From the NCBI RefSeq assembly GCF_019392335.1, contig NZ_JAHXRQ010000002.1:310001-374000 (forward strand): a stretch of 64,000 bases of DNA, read 5' to 3'. Origin of the DNA: Mameliella sp. CS4 (GTDB lineage: Bacteria; Pseudomonadota; Alphaproteobacteria; Rhodobacterales; Rhodobacteraceae). Made by a program: the position numbers and the translations under genes. Below are positions 37,285 through 45,865 of this stretch, piece after piece. The first letter of the stretch is position 1; the number at the start of each line of letters is the position of its first letter. The notes under the pieces are model-generated. The model was not told where the DNA came from. It saw only the letters and a program-made list of their open reading frames with translations, and ran no database searches.

Positions 37285-37920
37285 ATGATCGGAAAATCGG
37301 CATCGGGACAAGGCGCAAAAGCCGCGCCGCAGACCCGCATCCAGCGGGCCAAGCGCGAGGCCATTCTCGAAGCCGGGCTGACGGTCTTTTCCGAAGCGGG
37401 GTTTCGCGGCGCCACCCTGGATCGAATCGCCAGCGAGGCGGGCCTGTCGAAACCCAACCTGCTCTACTACTACCCTTCCAAGGAGGCGATCTACGAGGCG
37501 CTCCTGCGCGGGCTCCTGGAAACCTGGCTGGACCCTTTGCAGGCCATCGACCCAAAGGGAGAGCCGGTCGAGGAACTGCTTGGCTACGTCCGGCGCAAGT
37601 TGCAGATGTCGCGGGACTTTCCCCGTCAAAGCCGGCTGTTCGCCAATGAGATCGTTCAGGGCGCGCCGCGTATCATCCCGGTGCTCGAGGGCGAGCTGCG
37701 AGGGATGGTCGACAGGCTGTCGACCGTGATCGAGGGCTGGATCGCAGAGGGGCGGCTGGCGCCGGTCGACCCGCGCCACCTGATGTTCTCCGTCTGGTCG
37801 CTGACCCAGCACTACGCGGATTTCGACGTGCAGGTGCGCGCCGTTCTGAACAACGACGATCCCTATCCCGGGGCTGAGACGCATCTGGAATTGCTGTTCC
37901 GTCGCCTGCTGACGCCCTGA
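37285..37920 (+). CDS. rutR: TetR-family regulator, RutR type
   Basis: 211-residue TetR regulator. N-terminal helix-turn-helix: AILEAGLTVFSEAGFRGATLDRIASEAGLSKPNLLYYYPSKEAIYEALL, then the RutR-type ligand domain (FANEIVQGAPRIIPVLEGEL, WIAEGRLAPVDPRHLMFSVWSLTQHYADFDVQV). In E. coli RutR binds uracil/thymine and represses pyrimidine genes. The nearby RutR-like dyad and the pyrimidine pathway genes support the same role here. ATG at 37285 is chosen (AGGGGG 9 nt before); an upstream GTG at 37279 is also possible. Confidence 0.88.
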   Translation: MIGKSASGQGAKAAPQTRIQRAKREAILEAGLTVFSEAGFRGATLDRIASEAGLSKPNLLYYYPSKEAIYEALLRGLLETWLDPLQAIDPKGEPVEELLGYVRRKLQMSRDFPRQSRLFANEIVQGAPRIIPVLEGELRGMVDRLSTVIEGWIAEGRLAPVDPRHLMFSVWSLTQHYADFDVQVRAVLNNDDPYPGAETHLELLFRRLLTP

Positions 37921-37929
37921 CCCTACGCC

Positions 37930-39300
37930 CTAGGGCAGGGATAGCGGATCGCGGGCAAGGGTCGTCTGATCCCGGACAAGCGCGTCCAGCCGCCGGGACC
38001 ACTCCTCGCACAATCCTTCCAGGGTCCCGCGCGCGACGGGGTCCAGCACCTCGTCCAGCCGGGCCCTGTTGGCCCGCGCCTCCTTCGCAACCGCCTCGAC
38101 CCGGTCCAGCAAGGCTGCGTGATCTTCGAGATGCGCCTGCACCTCGGCGGGCAGCACTTCCGGCAGAGTGACGTTCGACGTGCCTGTCCGATCTGGGCCG
38201 ATCTCGTAGTGTTCCCTGTCGAAGGCACCCGGCCGCTGGCCAACCACCTTGGCAAAGTCGCTGTCCGCTATGGCTTGCGCCTCGACCAACCGTTGAACCC
38301 CGGCTGCCGGATCCAGACCTCGCCATGCGTCGGTGTTGAGAGGCAAAAAAGCCTCGATCCGACCCAATGCCTGCTCGACGGTTGCCACCAGCTGTTCGAT
38401 CACCTCGCGGTCGTCCTCATGGGCCTGCGCCTCTGCCCGGGCCGCCGTTGCGGCCCTGTCCTTCAGCGCCCAGTTCCCCGCGGCGCGCGGGGGCGCGTCC
38501 ACCCTGGTCAGGGCCAGCCTGATCTGAAGCCACCGAAAATCGGCCAGCCAGCGCAGCACTCCGCCATCGTGCAGTAGGCGCATCGCAAAGCACCGATCCA
38601 CCGGCGCGCCAAGCCCCTCGGTCTCCTGCAAGGCGCGCTTGCGCAGTGCCGACGCCCGCGCGGCGATCCCGGAGACCTCGTCGGCGAGGGGCAGGCGGTC
38701 AAGGCTGGCCGTCAGCTTGACCAAGGGGAAGACACCCAGCGTCGGCGCCGCGAAATAGTCGTCCGCCGGGGAAAAACTGTCCCACCCTTCCTCCTCCAGC
38801 AGGGCCATCAACGCCCCGGGAAGAACCCGGCCCCCGCTGACCCGGCCCGGGTCAAGCAGTCGCGCACGGATCAGCGTCCGTGCCGTCAGGGTCGAACAGA
38901 TCGACCGTCCTTCGTCTAGACCGCTGCCGCCCAGGATCTCGGTCAGGGCATAGGCCTCGTCCAGCCAATAGGCGGCGGCATCCGACACAGCATCGGTCAG
39001 GTCGCCTTGTCCGGCCAAGGGGTGCCGCATTACCCGGATCCCGTAGCCCGCGCGCCCTGCCTTCCAGTCGTGCAGCATCTTGATATGCGCCCTCTGCCCG
39101 ACCTTCGTTTCCAGAACTTCACAGGGGCTGCCCAGCACGGCGCAGTGTGACCATGCCTCGTTCCCGGCCCGCAACGCGCGCTGAAAGGCAACGATATGCG
39201 GGTTCCGGGACGGCTGGCTGACAAAGAGAACATCTCCGTCAAGCGGCACGCTCCGCCTGACCAGATCATTGGATGGCCTGGAAAGATCACTGGTTTTCAT
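37930..39300 (-). CDS. Permuted papain-like (YiiX/YebB, NlpC-like) peptidase with coiled-coil tail
   Basis: 456-residue protein not clearly assigned to a named family. The N-terminal 150 residues look like a permuted papain/NlpC-P60 amidase: GDVLFVSQPS, AWSHCAVLG (His candidate), EVLETKVG (acidic partner) and EGRSICSTLTARTL (Cys candidate). The rest is helical and charged, with heptad-like stretches near the C-terminus (ALLDRVEAVAKEARANRARLDEVLD). No signal peptide. An upstream ATG (39342) is possible but lacks a ribosome site. It is convergent with rutR (9 nt) and 94 nt after a two-helix membrane gene on the same strand. Confidence 0.6.
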   Translation of the reverse strand: MKTSDLSRPSNDLVRRSVPLDGDVLFVSQPSRNPHIVAFQRALRAGNEAWSHCAVLGSPCEVLETKVGQRAHIKMLHDWKAGRAGYGIRVMRHPLAGQGDLTDAVSDAAAYWLDEAYALTEILGGSGLDEGRSICSTLTARTLIRARLLDPGRVSGGRVLPGALMALLEEEGWDSFSPADDYFAAPTLGVFPLVKLTASLDRLPLADEVSGIAARASALRKRALQETEGLGAPVDRCFAMRLLHDGGVLRWLADFRWLQIRLALTRVDAPPRAAGNWALKDRAATAARAEAQAHEDDREVIEQLVATVEQALGRIEAFLPLNTDAWRGLDPAAGVQRLVEAQAIADSDFAKVVGQRPGAFDREHYEIGPDRTGTSNVTLPEVLPAEVQAHLEDHAALLDRVEAVAKEARANRARLDEVLDPVARGTLEGLCEEWSRRLDALVRDQTTLARDPLSLP

Positions 39301-39394
39301 GGAATAATGGCCTCGGACAACAATATCTTTGACCGGTAACATAGGTTCGGCAGGTCCGGGGTGAAACGGCAGGCCGGGTTGGGTTTCCCTTACC

Positions 39395-39691
39395 CTATCC
39401 GTCGCGGTCCCGCCGGTGCGCCCAGTCGAAATACCGGTCCTCCAGCACCCGTTCGCAGATCTTGAAGACCAGCCAGCAAGCCAGGGCGAGGCTGCCCCAA
39501 AGGATCAATTCACCGACCTGCCAAAGCGCGCCATGCTGGATTGCGGTCCATCCGAATCTCCGCAGGAAGGCAAGGCTCGCCATGGCCTGCGAAAACAGGT
39601 TCACGGTCACAAACGCAAAGGTGGCGGCGGTGCCGCCAGCCAAAAGGAAGACCGACGGCGTCGGCCAGCGGGTCAGGTTGAACAGGCGCAT
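39395..39691 (-). CDS. Small membrane protein with two helices, unknown function
   Basis: 98-residue product (MRLFNLTRW...) with two transmembrane helices (about 14-34, VFLLAGGTAATFAFVTVNLFS, and about 58-78, VGELILWGSLALACWLVFKI) and a charged tail ending HRRDRDG. Start chosen after GGAGG; a second ATG just before is equally possible. No family recognised. It precedes the papain-like gene on the same strand, suggesting a two-gene unit inserted between rutR and preA. Confidence 0.6.
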   Translation of the reverse strand: MRLFNLTRWPTPSVFLLAGGTAATFAFVTVNLFSQAMASLAFLRRFGWTAIQHGALWQVGELILWGSLALACWLVFKICERVLEDRYFDWAHRRDRDG

Positions 39692-39765
39692 CATCTTCCT
39701 CCCGCTGGCAGGATGCCAAGCGCGCCGCAGGTGGGCAAGCGTCGGTCGGGGGGGGCGTCGAAAGG

Positions 39766-39795
39766 ATAAAGGCGCGTCCGGGGAAGGGCGCGCCT
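39766..39795 (-). terminator. Possible terminator after preA
   Basis: Arms AGGCGCG (39770-39776) and CGCGCCT (39789-39795); read leftward the stem is followed by TTTATCC, a weak T-tail. Lies 35 nt past the preA stop. Confidence 0.4.
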
Positions 39796-39829
39796 CTGCT
39801 GTCCTCGGCAAGTGGTGCAAAGCGCCGCG

Positions 39830-41134
39830 TTATTCCGCCGCCTTGGCCATCGGGTTGTTGGGATGGGTCGTCCAGTTGGCGTAATCGTCCGACACGGTCT
39901 TGCCGGTGCGCGGGTCGGTGCTGCCCGCCTCCATCCGTTCCATCGTGATGCATTCCTCGACCGGGCAGACGTCAATGCACAGGTTGCAGGCCACGCATTC
40001 CGCGTCGTTGACCTCGAAGACCCGGCCTTCCTTCATCCAGATCGCCTGGTGGCTGGTGTCCTCGCAGGCGGCATAGCAGCGGCCGCACTTGATGCAGGCG
40101 TCCTGGTCGATCTTTGCCTTGGTGACGTAGTTCAGGTTCAGGTACTGCCAGTCGGTGACATTGGGCACGGCCTTGCCGATGAATTCCGACGTCGAGCGAT
40201 AGCCCTTCTCGTCCATCCACTGGCTGAGCCCGCGCTTCATCTCTTCGACGATCCTGAAGCCATAGGTCATGGCTGCTGTGCAGACCTGCACGTTGCCACA
40301 GCCCAGCACCATGAATTCCGCCGCGTCGCGCCAGGTGGTCACGCCGCCGATGCCGCTGATCGGCAGCCCCTGGGTGTCCTGGCTGCGCGCGATCTCGGAC
40401 ACCATCGACAGGGCAATCGGCTTTACTGCCGGGCCGCAATAGCCGCCGTGGCTGCCCTTGCCGTCGATGGTCGGTTCGGGCGCGAAATTGTCGAGATCGA
40501 CCGAGGTGATGGAGTTGATCGTGTTAATCAGGCTCACCGCGTCCGCGCCGCCGTTCTTGGCCGCGGCGGCGGGCTTGCGGATGTCGGTGATGTTGGGGGT
40601 CAGCTTCACGATCACCGGCTTGTCGTAGTATTGCTTGCACCAGCGGGTGACCATCTCGATGTATTCCGGCACCTGGCCGACGGCGCTGCCCATGCCGCGT
40701 TCGGACATCCCGTGCGGACAGCCAAAGTTCAGCTCGATCCCGTCACAGCCCGTCTCTGCCACGCGCGGCAGGATCGCTTTCCACGACGCCTCGTCGCAGG
40801 GCACCATGATCGAGGCGATCAGCGCGCGGTCCGGGTAATCCGCCTTGACCCGCGCCATTTCCTCGAGATTGGTTTCCAATGGCCGGTCGGTTATGAGTTC
40901 GATGTTGTTGATGCCCAGCACACGCCGGTCGGCGCCGTGGACCACGCCATAGCGCGGCCCGTTCACGTTCACGACGGGCGGGCCTTCCTCGCCTAGGGTT
41001 TTCCAGACCACGCCGCCCCAGCCGGCCTCAAAGGCGCGGCGGACGTTGTATTCCTTGTCGGTCGGCGGCGCCGAGGCCAGCCAGAAAGGGTTGGGCGAGG
41101 TGATGCCCAGGAAGTCGGTTGTCAGATCAGCCAT
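39830..41134 (-). CDS. preA: NAD-dependent dihydropyrimidine dehydrogenase subunit PreA
   Basis: 434-residue catalytic subunit: FMN-binding dihydroorotate-dehydrogenase-like barrel (ITSPNPFWLASAPPTD, GIELNFGCPHGMSERGMGSA, the catalytic Cys region SQ/GGYCGPAVKPIALSMV, GIGGVTTWRDAAEFM) followed by a C-terminal two-cluster ferredoxin domain (CIKCGRCYAAC and CVACNLCIDVCP). With PreT it reduces uracil and thymine to the dihydro forms (or runs in reverse). Transcribed after preT with 38 nt between. Confidence 0.96.
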   Translation of the reverse strand: MADLTTDFLGITSPNPFWLASAPPTDKEYNVRRAFEAGWGGVVWKTLGEEGPPVVNVNGPRYGVVHGADRRVLGINNIELITDRPLETNLEEMARVKADYPDRALIASIMVPCDEASWKAILPRVAETGCDGIELNFGCPHGMSERGMGSAVGQVPEYIEMVTRWCKQYYDKPVIVKLTPNITDIRKPAAAAKNGGADAVSLINTINSITSVDLDNFAPEPTIDGKGSHGGYCGPAVKPIALSMVSEIARSQDTQGLPISGIGGVTTWRDAAEFMVLGCGNVQVCTAAMTYGFRIVEEMKRGLSQWMDEKGYRSTSEFIGKAVPNVTDWQYLNLNYVTKAKIDQDACIKCGRCYAACEDTSHQAIWMKEGRVFEVNDAECVACNLCIDVCPVEECITMERMEAGSTDPRTGKTVSDDYANWTTHPNNPMAKAAE

Positions 41135-41172
41135 GTCTCATCTTCCGTTTGGGGTGAGGCGTAGGGCGGGGT

Positions 41173-42507
41173 TTACCCCGCCGCCGCCATCAGCGTCGCG
41201 TGAATGTCCTCTGCGGCGTCGCGGCCCTCGGCCACGGCGACCACGGTCAGGTCCTCGCCGGGCGTGCAGTCGCCCCCGGCCCAGACCCCCGCGACAGAGG
41301 TGCGGCCCGTGTCCGTCACCCTGAGTTTGCGGCCCTCCAGGTCCAGCCCGTCGACGGGCGCAAGCGTCTGGCCAATGGCGCGGAACACCTGGTCGGCGGG
41401 CAGGCGGGTCGTCTCGCCCGTGCCCTGCAGTTTGCCGTCCACCAGCGCCGTGTATTCCAGCTCGATCTCGCGCACCGCGCCGTTGCCATGCATGGCCACC
41501 GGCATCACGTTGAACATCAATCGCACGCCCTTCGAGGCCGCCAGGTCCTGTTCAAAGCCGCTGGCTGGCATCTCCTCGCGCGCGCGGCGATAGGCCAGCG
41601 TCACACTCTCGGCGCCCAGAAGTTTCGACTGCACGGCGGCATCCACCGCGGTCATGCCGCCGCCGATCACCACCACGTTGCGGCCCACTGGCAGGGCGGC
41701 GAGGTCCGCGCTTTGCCGCAGGTCCGAGATGAAGTGCACCGCGTCCTCGACCCCGGATTTTTCACCCCCCTCGAGCTCCAGCAGGTTCACCCCGGCCAGG
41801 CCGACACCCAGGAAAACGGCGTCGAAATTCTCGCGCAGGCCGTCCAGGGAAACCTCGACCCCCAGTGCGCTGCCGTATTCGATGCTGATCCCGCCGATGC
41901 CCATCAGCCAGTCAACCTCGCGCGCGGCATAGCCGTCCACGGTCTTGTAGGCGGCGATGCCGAATTCGTTCAGCCCGCCGGGCTTGGGGCGTGCCTCGTA
42001 GATCGTCACGGCATGACCCTTCATCGCCAGTCGGTGCGCGCAGGACAGGCCCGCGGGTCCGGCGCCGACCACGGCCACGCGCTTGCCGGTTTCCGGCGCG
42101 CGGGCAAAGGGATGGCCCTGCCGCGACATCAGCGCATCGGTGGAATAGCGTTGCAGGCGCCCGATCTCGACCGGCTTGCCCTCGGCCGTTTCGCGCACGC
42201 AGGCCTCTTCGCAGAGCGTTTCGGTCGGGCAGACGCGGGCGCACATGCCGCCCAGGATGTTCTGTTCAAAGATCGTCTTCGCCGCCGCCTCGGGCTGGCC
42301 GGTGGCGATCTGCCGGATGAACAGCGGGATGTCGATTTCGGTGGGGCAGGCGGTCACGCAGGGCGCGTCGTGGCAGAAATAGCAGCGATCCGCCGCCACC
42401 GCCGCCTCATGCGCGTCATAAGGCGTGTGAAGATCCTCGAAATTCCGAGCCAATTGATCCTGGCTGAGGCGCCCGGACTGGATGCCGGGGGTCTGCGGGC
42501 TGGTCAT
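41173..42507 (-). CDS. preT: NAD-dependent dihydropyrimidine dehydrogenase subunit PreT
   Basis: 444-residue electron-transfer subunit resembling the small subunit of glutamate synthase: N-terminal Fe-S cysteines (CYFCHDAPCVTACPTEIDIPLF, CARVCPTETLCEEAC), FAD motif VAVVGAGPAGLSCAHRLA and NAD motif NVVVIGGGMTAVDAAV. Forms the PreTA complex. First gene of preTA; a degenerate RutR-like dyad lies 51-74 nt upstream. Confidence 0.95.
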   Translation of the reverse strand: MTSPQTPGIQSGRLSQDQLARNFEDLHTPYDAHEAAVAADRCYFCHDAPCVTACPTEIDIPLFIRQIATGQPEAAAKTIFEQNILGGMCARVCPTETLCEEACVRETAEGKPVEIGRLQRYSTDALMSRQGHPFARAPETGKRVAVVGAGPAGLSCAHRLAMKGHAVTIYEARPKPGGLNEFGIAAYKTVDGYAAREVDWLMGIGGISIEYGSALGVEVSLDGLRENFDAVFLGVGLAGVNLLELEGGEKSGVEDAVHFISDLRQSADLAALPVGRNVVVIGGGMTAVDAAVQSKLLGAESVTLAYRRAREEMPASGFEQDLAASKGVRLMFNVMPVAMHGNGAVREIELEYTALVDGKLQGTGETTRLPADQVFRAIGQTLAPVDGLDLEGRKLRVTDTGRTSVAGVWAGGDCTPGEDLTVVAVAEGRDAAEDIHATLMAAAG

Positions 42508-42557
42508 GGCCTCTCCCTGTTTTTGTCATGTTCTGAGACTCAGCCTGCCACAGGTCG

Positions 42558-42581
42558 GAATTTTATCAAACGGTAAAATTC
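42558..42581. promoter_or_regulatory. Second RutR-like operator, upstream of preT
   Basis: Perfect dyad with arms GAATTTTA and TAAAATTC around TCAAACGG. Over 18 aligned bases it agrees with the operator at 37178-37199 at 14. Placed 51 nt before the preT start, fit for repression of preTA by RutR. Confidence 0.6.
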
Positions 42582-42632
42582 TGCCCCGGCCAGAAACCTG
42601 CGGTTTTCCCGCCCTTTGCCCAGCCGCGCAGC

Positions 42633-42655
42633 AAAAAGGGGGCCGTAAGGCCCCC
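42633..42655 (-). terminator. Terminator of the ompA-family gene
   Basis: Read leftward, stem GGGGGCC-TTAC-GGCCCCC followed by TTTTT, about 26 nt past the stop at 42681. Confidence 0.8.
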
Positions 42656-42680
42656 TGTCGTCCGCAAAGCTCCCCTGTGA

Positions 42681-43349
42681 TCAGGCGCCGGGCACCAGCA
42701 CCAGCTGCACGCGGCGGTTCTCTGCCGCGTCGGGACGGCGGGTGTCCTTGAGATAGTCAAAGCCGACGCCCACCGCCTCGATCTGCCCGGTGCCCAGGCG
42801 CATGGTGTTCTGGACATAGCGGGCCACGGCATCGGCACGGCGCTGCGACAGCGATTTGTTGTATGCGGCGCTGCCCACCGCATCCGTATGCCCGATAAAG
42901 ATCAGCTTGCTGCCCTTCAGGCCCGGATCGCTCAGCGCATTGGTCAGGGTCGAGAGTTTTGCCATTGCCTGCGGGGTCAGCGCGTCCGAGTCGTAGGCAA
43001 AGAGCACCTCCAGGTCGATGGTGGGCAGAGGCTCGGGCGTCTTCGTGCGATCCTCGATCGCGATTGTCCCCCCGGCCCGCGCGGGTGTCGCCGAGGCCGG
43101 CGGCTTGGGCTTGCGCTCGACCACGCCCAGGTTCACCACGTCGTCCAGCGTGAACTTCGCGCCACCGCCGAACTCGGCGCTGTCGCAGGCGGACGGGTCG
43201 ACCAGGCAATCGCGCATCTCGGCGGCGGCAGCATCGGGCTTGGGCGGATCCCCCAGCGAAAAGCTGTCCAGCGTCACCGTGGACTGGGCAAGAACCGCAC
43301 CGGGCAGGACCAGCGCGGCGGCGAAAAGAGGAAGGAACGTCTTGGTCAT
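42681..43349 (-). CDS. OmpA-family peptidoglycan-binding protein
   Basis: 222-residue secreted or outer-membrane-linked protein. Signal peptide (about residues 1-21, ending AVLAQ), a variable Pro/Ala-rich middle, then an OmpA C-terminal domain: VLFAYDSDALTPQAMAKLSTL, GHTDAVGSAAYNKSLSQRRADAVARYV and VGVGFDYL...RRVQLVLV. Binds peptidoglycan through the LSxxRA region. A shrunken relative lies 18 nt upstream (43368-43538). Confidence 0.9.
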   Translation of the reverse strand: MTKTFLPLFAAALVLPGAVLAQSTVTLDSFSLGDPPKPDAAAAEMRDCLVDPSACDSAEFGGGAKFTLDDVVNLGVVERKPKPPASATPARAGGTIAIEDRTKTPEPLPTIDLEVLFAYDSDALTPQAMAKLSTLTNALSDPGLKGSKLIFIGHTDAVGSAAYNKSLSQRRADAVARYVQNTMRLGTGQIEAVGVGFDYLKDTRRPDAAENRRVQLVLVPGA

Positions 43350-43367
43350 TGCAATATCCAGCGTTGG

Positions 43368-43538
43368 TCAGAAGGAAAGCGAGAAGGTCGGAACGATGAC
43401 CAGCTGCCCCCGGCGGTTCGCGGCAGCGGCGGGCACCTTGAGGTCGTCAAAGCCAGGTTCCACCGTCCGGATGCCCGCCAAGGCCCGCGCGGGCCAGGCG
43501 CAGGCGGCAAGGCTCAGGCTGTGAAATGAACGGTGCAT
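43368..43538 (-). pseudogene. Collapsed OmpA-family paralogue
   Basis: 56-codon frame MHRSFHSLSLAACAW... that goes from a signal-peptide-like start straight into GFDDLKVPAAAANRRGQLVIVP. This tail matches the C-terminal end of the neighbouring OmpA-family protein (GFDYLK...ENRRVQLVLVP). The whole middle, including the peptidoglycan-binding motif, is missing. Best read as an internally deleted tandem duplicate; a functional small secreted peptide cannot be ruled out. Confidence 0.6.
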
Positions 43539-43668
43539 CGTGGCCCCCGGGAAATACGGGGACAAGATAACCGAAATCCCCATCTTTTTCCACTTACCGC
43601 ATTTTTTCCAAGCGCGCAGGTAGGGATTTGCTATGCTCCTATCGGATTTGTCTGACCAGAGGATTGCC

Positions 43669-44883
43669 ATGCCCCGCGTTTCCCGCCCGTTTGCTGCTGT
43701 CTCTGCGGTGGCGCTTTGTGTCTTGCCCGTCCTCGCCTCGGCCCAGGACGAAATCCAGAAAGAGCTGGCCATCGAGGGCTACAACAACGAGGCGATCTAC
43801 ACCTATTCCAAAAGCGCGGACTTCCGCAGGTTGGGCCGGGGTGTCGGCAAGCTGCAGATCCGGACCGACGCGGGCGAAAACCCCTGCACCGCCTTCCTGG
43901 TGGATGCCACACATATCCTGACCAACTACCATTGCATCCCCGGCGTGCTGGAAGATCCGCGCATCGGCGCCACCGAAATCACCTCTGTCACCTGGATCGC
44001 CGGTTTCGTCGAGCCGGGACGGGACGAGGAAACCGCGCGGTTCACCGTCAATCCGGTCCCGGTCGAAAGCTCGGCAGAGCTGGATTATTCCGTGCTTGAG
44101 GTGACCGGCGTGCCGACCGATCGCTTTCCGCCGCTGCCCCTGTCCAATGCCGCGCCGGTGGAGGGGATGCCCTTCTGGATCATCGGCCACCCGATGGGCA
44201 AGTCGCAGCATATCAGCCGCGAGGGCTGCCGCGCCGCGCGCCCGCCGCTGGAAAAGGCGCCCGAAACCCAGTCCGGGCAGCGGGTGCGCCATACCTGCGA
44301 TACGCTGGGGGGCAATTCCGGCTCTCCGATCATCGACAGTTCCGCGCGCCAGGTGATCGCGCTGCACAATTCCGGCAGCCGCAGGACGGGGGTCAACTAC
44401 GGCGTGCCGATGTCCGAAATCCTTGCCGCCTCCAAGGTGCTGAATAAAGCCGCTCGGGCCGAGCCAAAGGCCCTGCCGATGCTCATGTCGGCCTTTCCCG
44501 CAAGCCTCGGCCTGGGCGGGGAACTGTCGCTGGTCGCCGACATGCCGTCCGACTGCACGCCCGCCTTTGTCGACATCTCGCCCAGCCTGCAACTGACGCC
44601 GATCCCGCTGGATATCTTCGAGAAGGTCGATCTCGGCCCCGGCCAGACCCGCTATCAGGTCACGCCCACCAGCCGCTATGCCGTCGTGGTGCAGGAAAAG
44701 GACGAAAAGGGCGAACACCGGATCGGCTACCTCTGCAGCAGCAGCGGCGTCAGCGATGCGGCACAGCTGAAATCGGCCCTGCGTCTGGTTGTGGCGGACC
44801 TGAACAAGGGTCAGCTTTCGGGCAAGGTCGCGGTCGATGGTGGCACTGTCAGCTATGCCTTCAAAAGCTACGTGATCGAGTGA
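43669..44883 (+). CDS. Secreted trypsin-like serine protease
   Basis: 404-residue protein with signal peptide (MPRVSRPFAAVSAVALCVLPVLASA, cleavage before QDE) and an S1-type protease domain: catalytic His in THILTNYHCIPG, Asp in ELDYSVLEV and Ser in LGGNSGSPII. Two Cys pairs fit disulfides. The last 130 residues form a separate beta-rich region of unknown role. Start ATG at 43669 follows AGAGG. Substrate unknown; exported to the periplasm or outside. Divergent from the ompA relic. Confidence 0.88.
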   Translation: MPRVSRPFAAVSAVALCVLPVLASAQDEIQKELAIEGYNNEAIYTYSKSADFRRLGRGVGKLQIRTDAGENPCTAFLVDATHILTNYHCIPGVLEDPRIGATEITSVTWIAGFVEPGRDEETARFTVNPVPVESSAELDYSVLEVTGVPTDRFPPLPLSNAAPVEGMPFWIIGHPMGKSQHISREGCRAARPPLEKAPETQSGQRVRHTCDTLGGNSGSPIIDSSARQVIALHNSGSRRTGVNYGVPMSEILAASKVLNKAARAEPKALPMLMSAFPASLGLGGELSLVADMPSDCTPAFVDISPSLQLTPIPLDIFEKVDLGPGQTRYQVTPTSRYAVVVQEKDEKGEHRIGYLCSSSGVSDAAQLKSALRLVVADLNKGQLSGKVAVDGGTVSYAFKSYVIE

Positions 44884-45114
44884 TGCGCATGGTCCGACGG
44901 CTCCCCGCCGTGACGCTGCGCTGATCGAGGAGGCTGCGCCGCCGAACCGCTGGCCAGTTTGATCGGCCTCGATGACGAGGTCTCCTCGCTCGCCTTGGTG
45001 CTGGAAAGAGGGCGTCCCGGTCGAGCAGCCGAGCCCCTGCGGGATGGGATCTGATGATCCGCCCGTTGGGGTCCGAATAGGCTTGAAAGATGCCGGTTAA
45101 CGAAACCTGACCGC

Positions 45115-45162
45115 TTTGTACGAAATGCTGGAATCGCTGTACGTTTTGTACAAAACGTACAG
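45115..45162. promoter_or_regulatory. Two operator-like dyads with core TTTGTAC
   Basis: A 26-bp perfect palindrome (45137-45162, arms CTGTACGTTTTGT and its complement) and an imperfect one, TTTGTACGAAA (45115-45125). Their GTAC centres are exactly 30 bp apart. No gene starts beside them: they sit between the protease stop and the livF stop. The gap 44884-45175 otherwise shows no convincing gene and may be a decayed locus. Confidence 0.6.
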
Positions 45163-45175
45163 ACCTCGCCCTTGT

Positions 45176-45865
45176 TCAGACGCCGAGGTAACGGTGCGCC
45201 ATCTCCGGGTCCAGCCCGTCCAGAGACCCGTTCCAGACCGTGCGGCCCCGGTTCAGAATTACCGCCCGGTCGGACACGGCCGTCAGTTCCTTCAGGCTCT
45301 TGTCGATGATCAGGATGGCCATGCCCGTCTCGCGTTTCAGCCGCCCCACCGCGTCCCAGATCTCCTGCCGGATCAGCGGCGCCAGCCCCTCTGTCGCCTC
45401 GTCCAGGATCAGCAGGCGCGGGTTTGTCATCAGCGCCCGCCCGATCGCCAGCATCTGCTGTTCGCCCCCGGACAGCGACCGCGCCACTTGGTTTTTTCGC
45501 TCGCTCAGGCGCGGGAACAACGCGCCGACCTTGTCCATGTCCCAGGGGCCGGAGCGGGCGGCGGCGGTCAGGTTCTCCTGCACCGTCAGGTCCGCGAAAC
45601 AGCGCCGACCTTCGGGCACCAGTCCGATCCCCAGGCGTGCAGCGCGATGCGCGGGCAGGCGGCGCAAGTCCTTGCCGTCAAAGGAAATACGCCCTTCGGC
45701 CAGCAGCAGGCGACAGATGCATTTCACCGTCGTCGTCTTGCCCATGCCGTTGCGCCCCATCAGCGCCACGACCTCGCCCGAGGCGACCTCGAGATCGACG
45801 CCAAAGAGCGCCTGGCTGGCGCCATAAGTGGCTTTCAGCCCCTCGACCTGCAAGAGCGCGCTCAT
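45176..45865 (-). CDS. livF: Branched-chain-type ABC importer ATPase LivF
   Basis: 229-residue ATPase: Walker A GRNGMGKTT, signature LSGGEQQMLAIGRAL, Walker B LLILDEATEGLAP (Thr/Ala instead of the usual Pro after DE). GLVPEGRRCFADLTVQENL is typical of LivF. Overlaps livG by 4 nt. Last gene of the leftward operon RAM-livJHMGF. Confidence 0.93.
   Translation of the reverse strand: MSALLQVEGLKATYGASQALFGVDLEVASGEVVALMGRNGMGKTTTVKCICRLLLAEGRISFDGKDLRRLPAHRAARLGIGLVPEGRRCFADLTVQENLTAAARSGPWDMDKVGALFPRLSERKNQVARSLSGGEQQMLAIGRALMTNPRLLILDEATEGLAPLIRQEIWDAVGRLKRETGMAILIIDKSLKELTAVSDRAVILNRGRTVWNGSLDGLDPEMAHRYLGV

Noticed and set aside
44884..45110. Possible gene remnant between the protease and livF
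   Set aside because: Short frames on both strands look weakly protein-like but match nothing recognisable and are broken; left as unexplained sequence.
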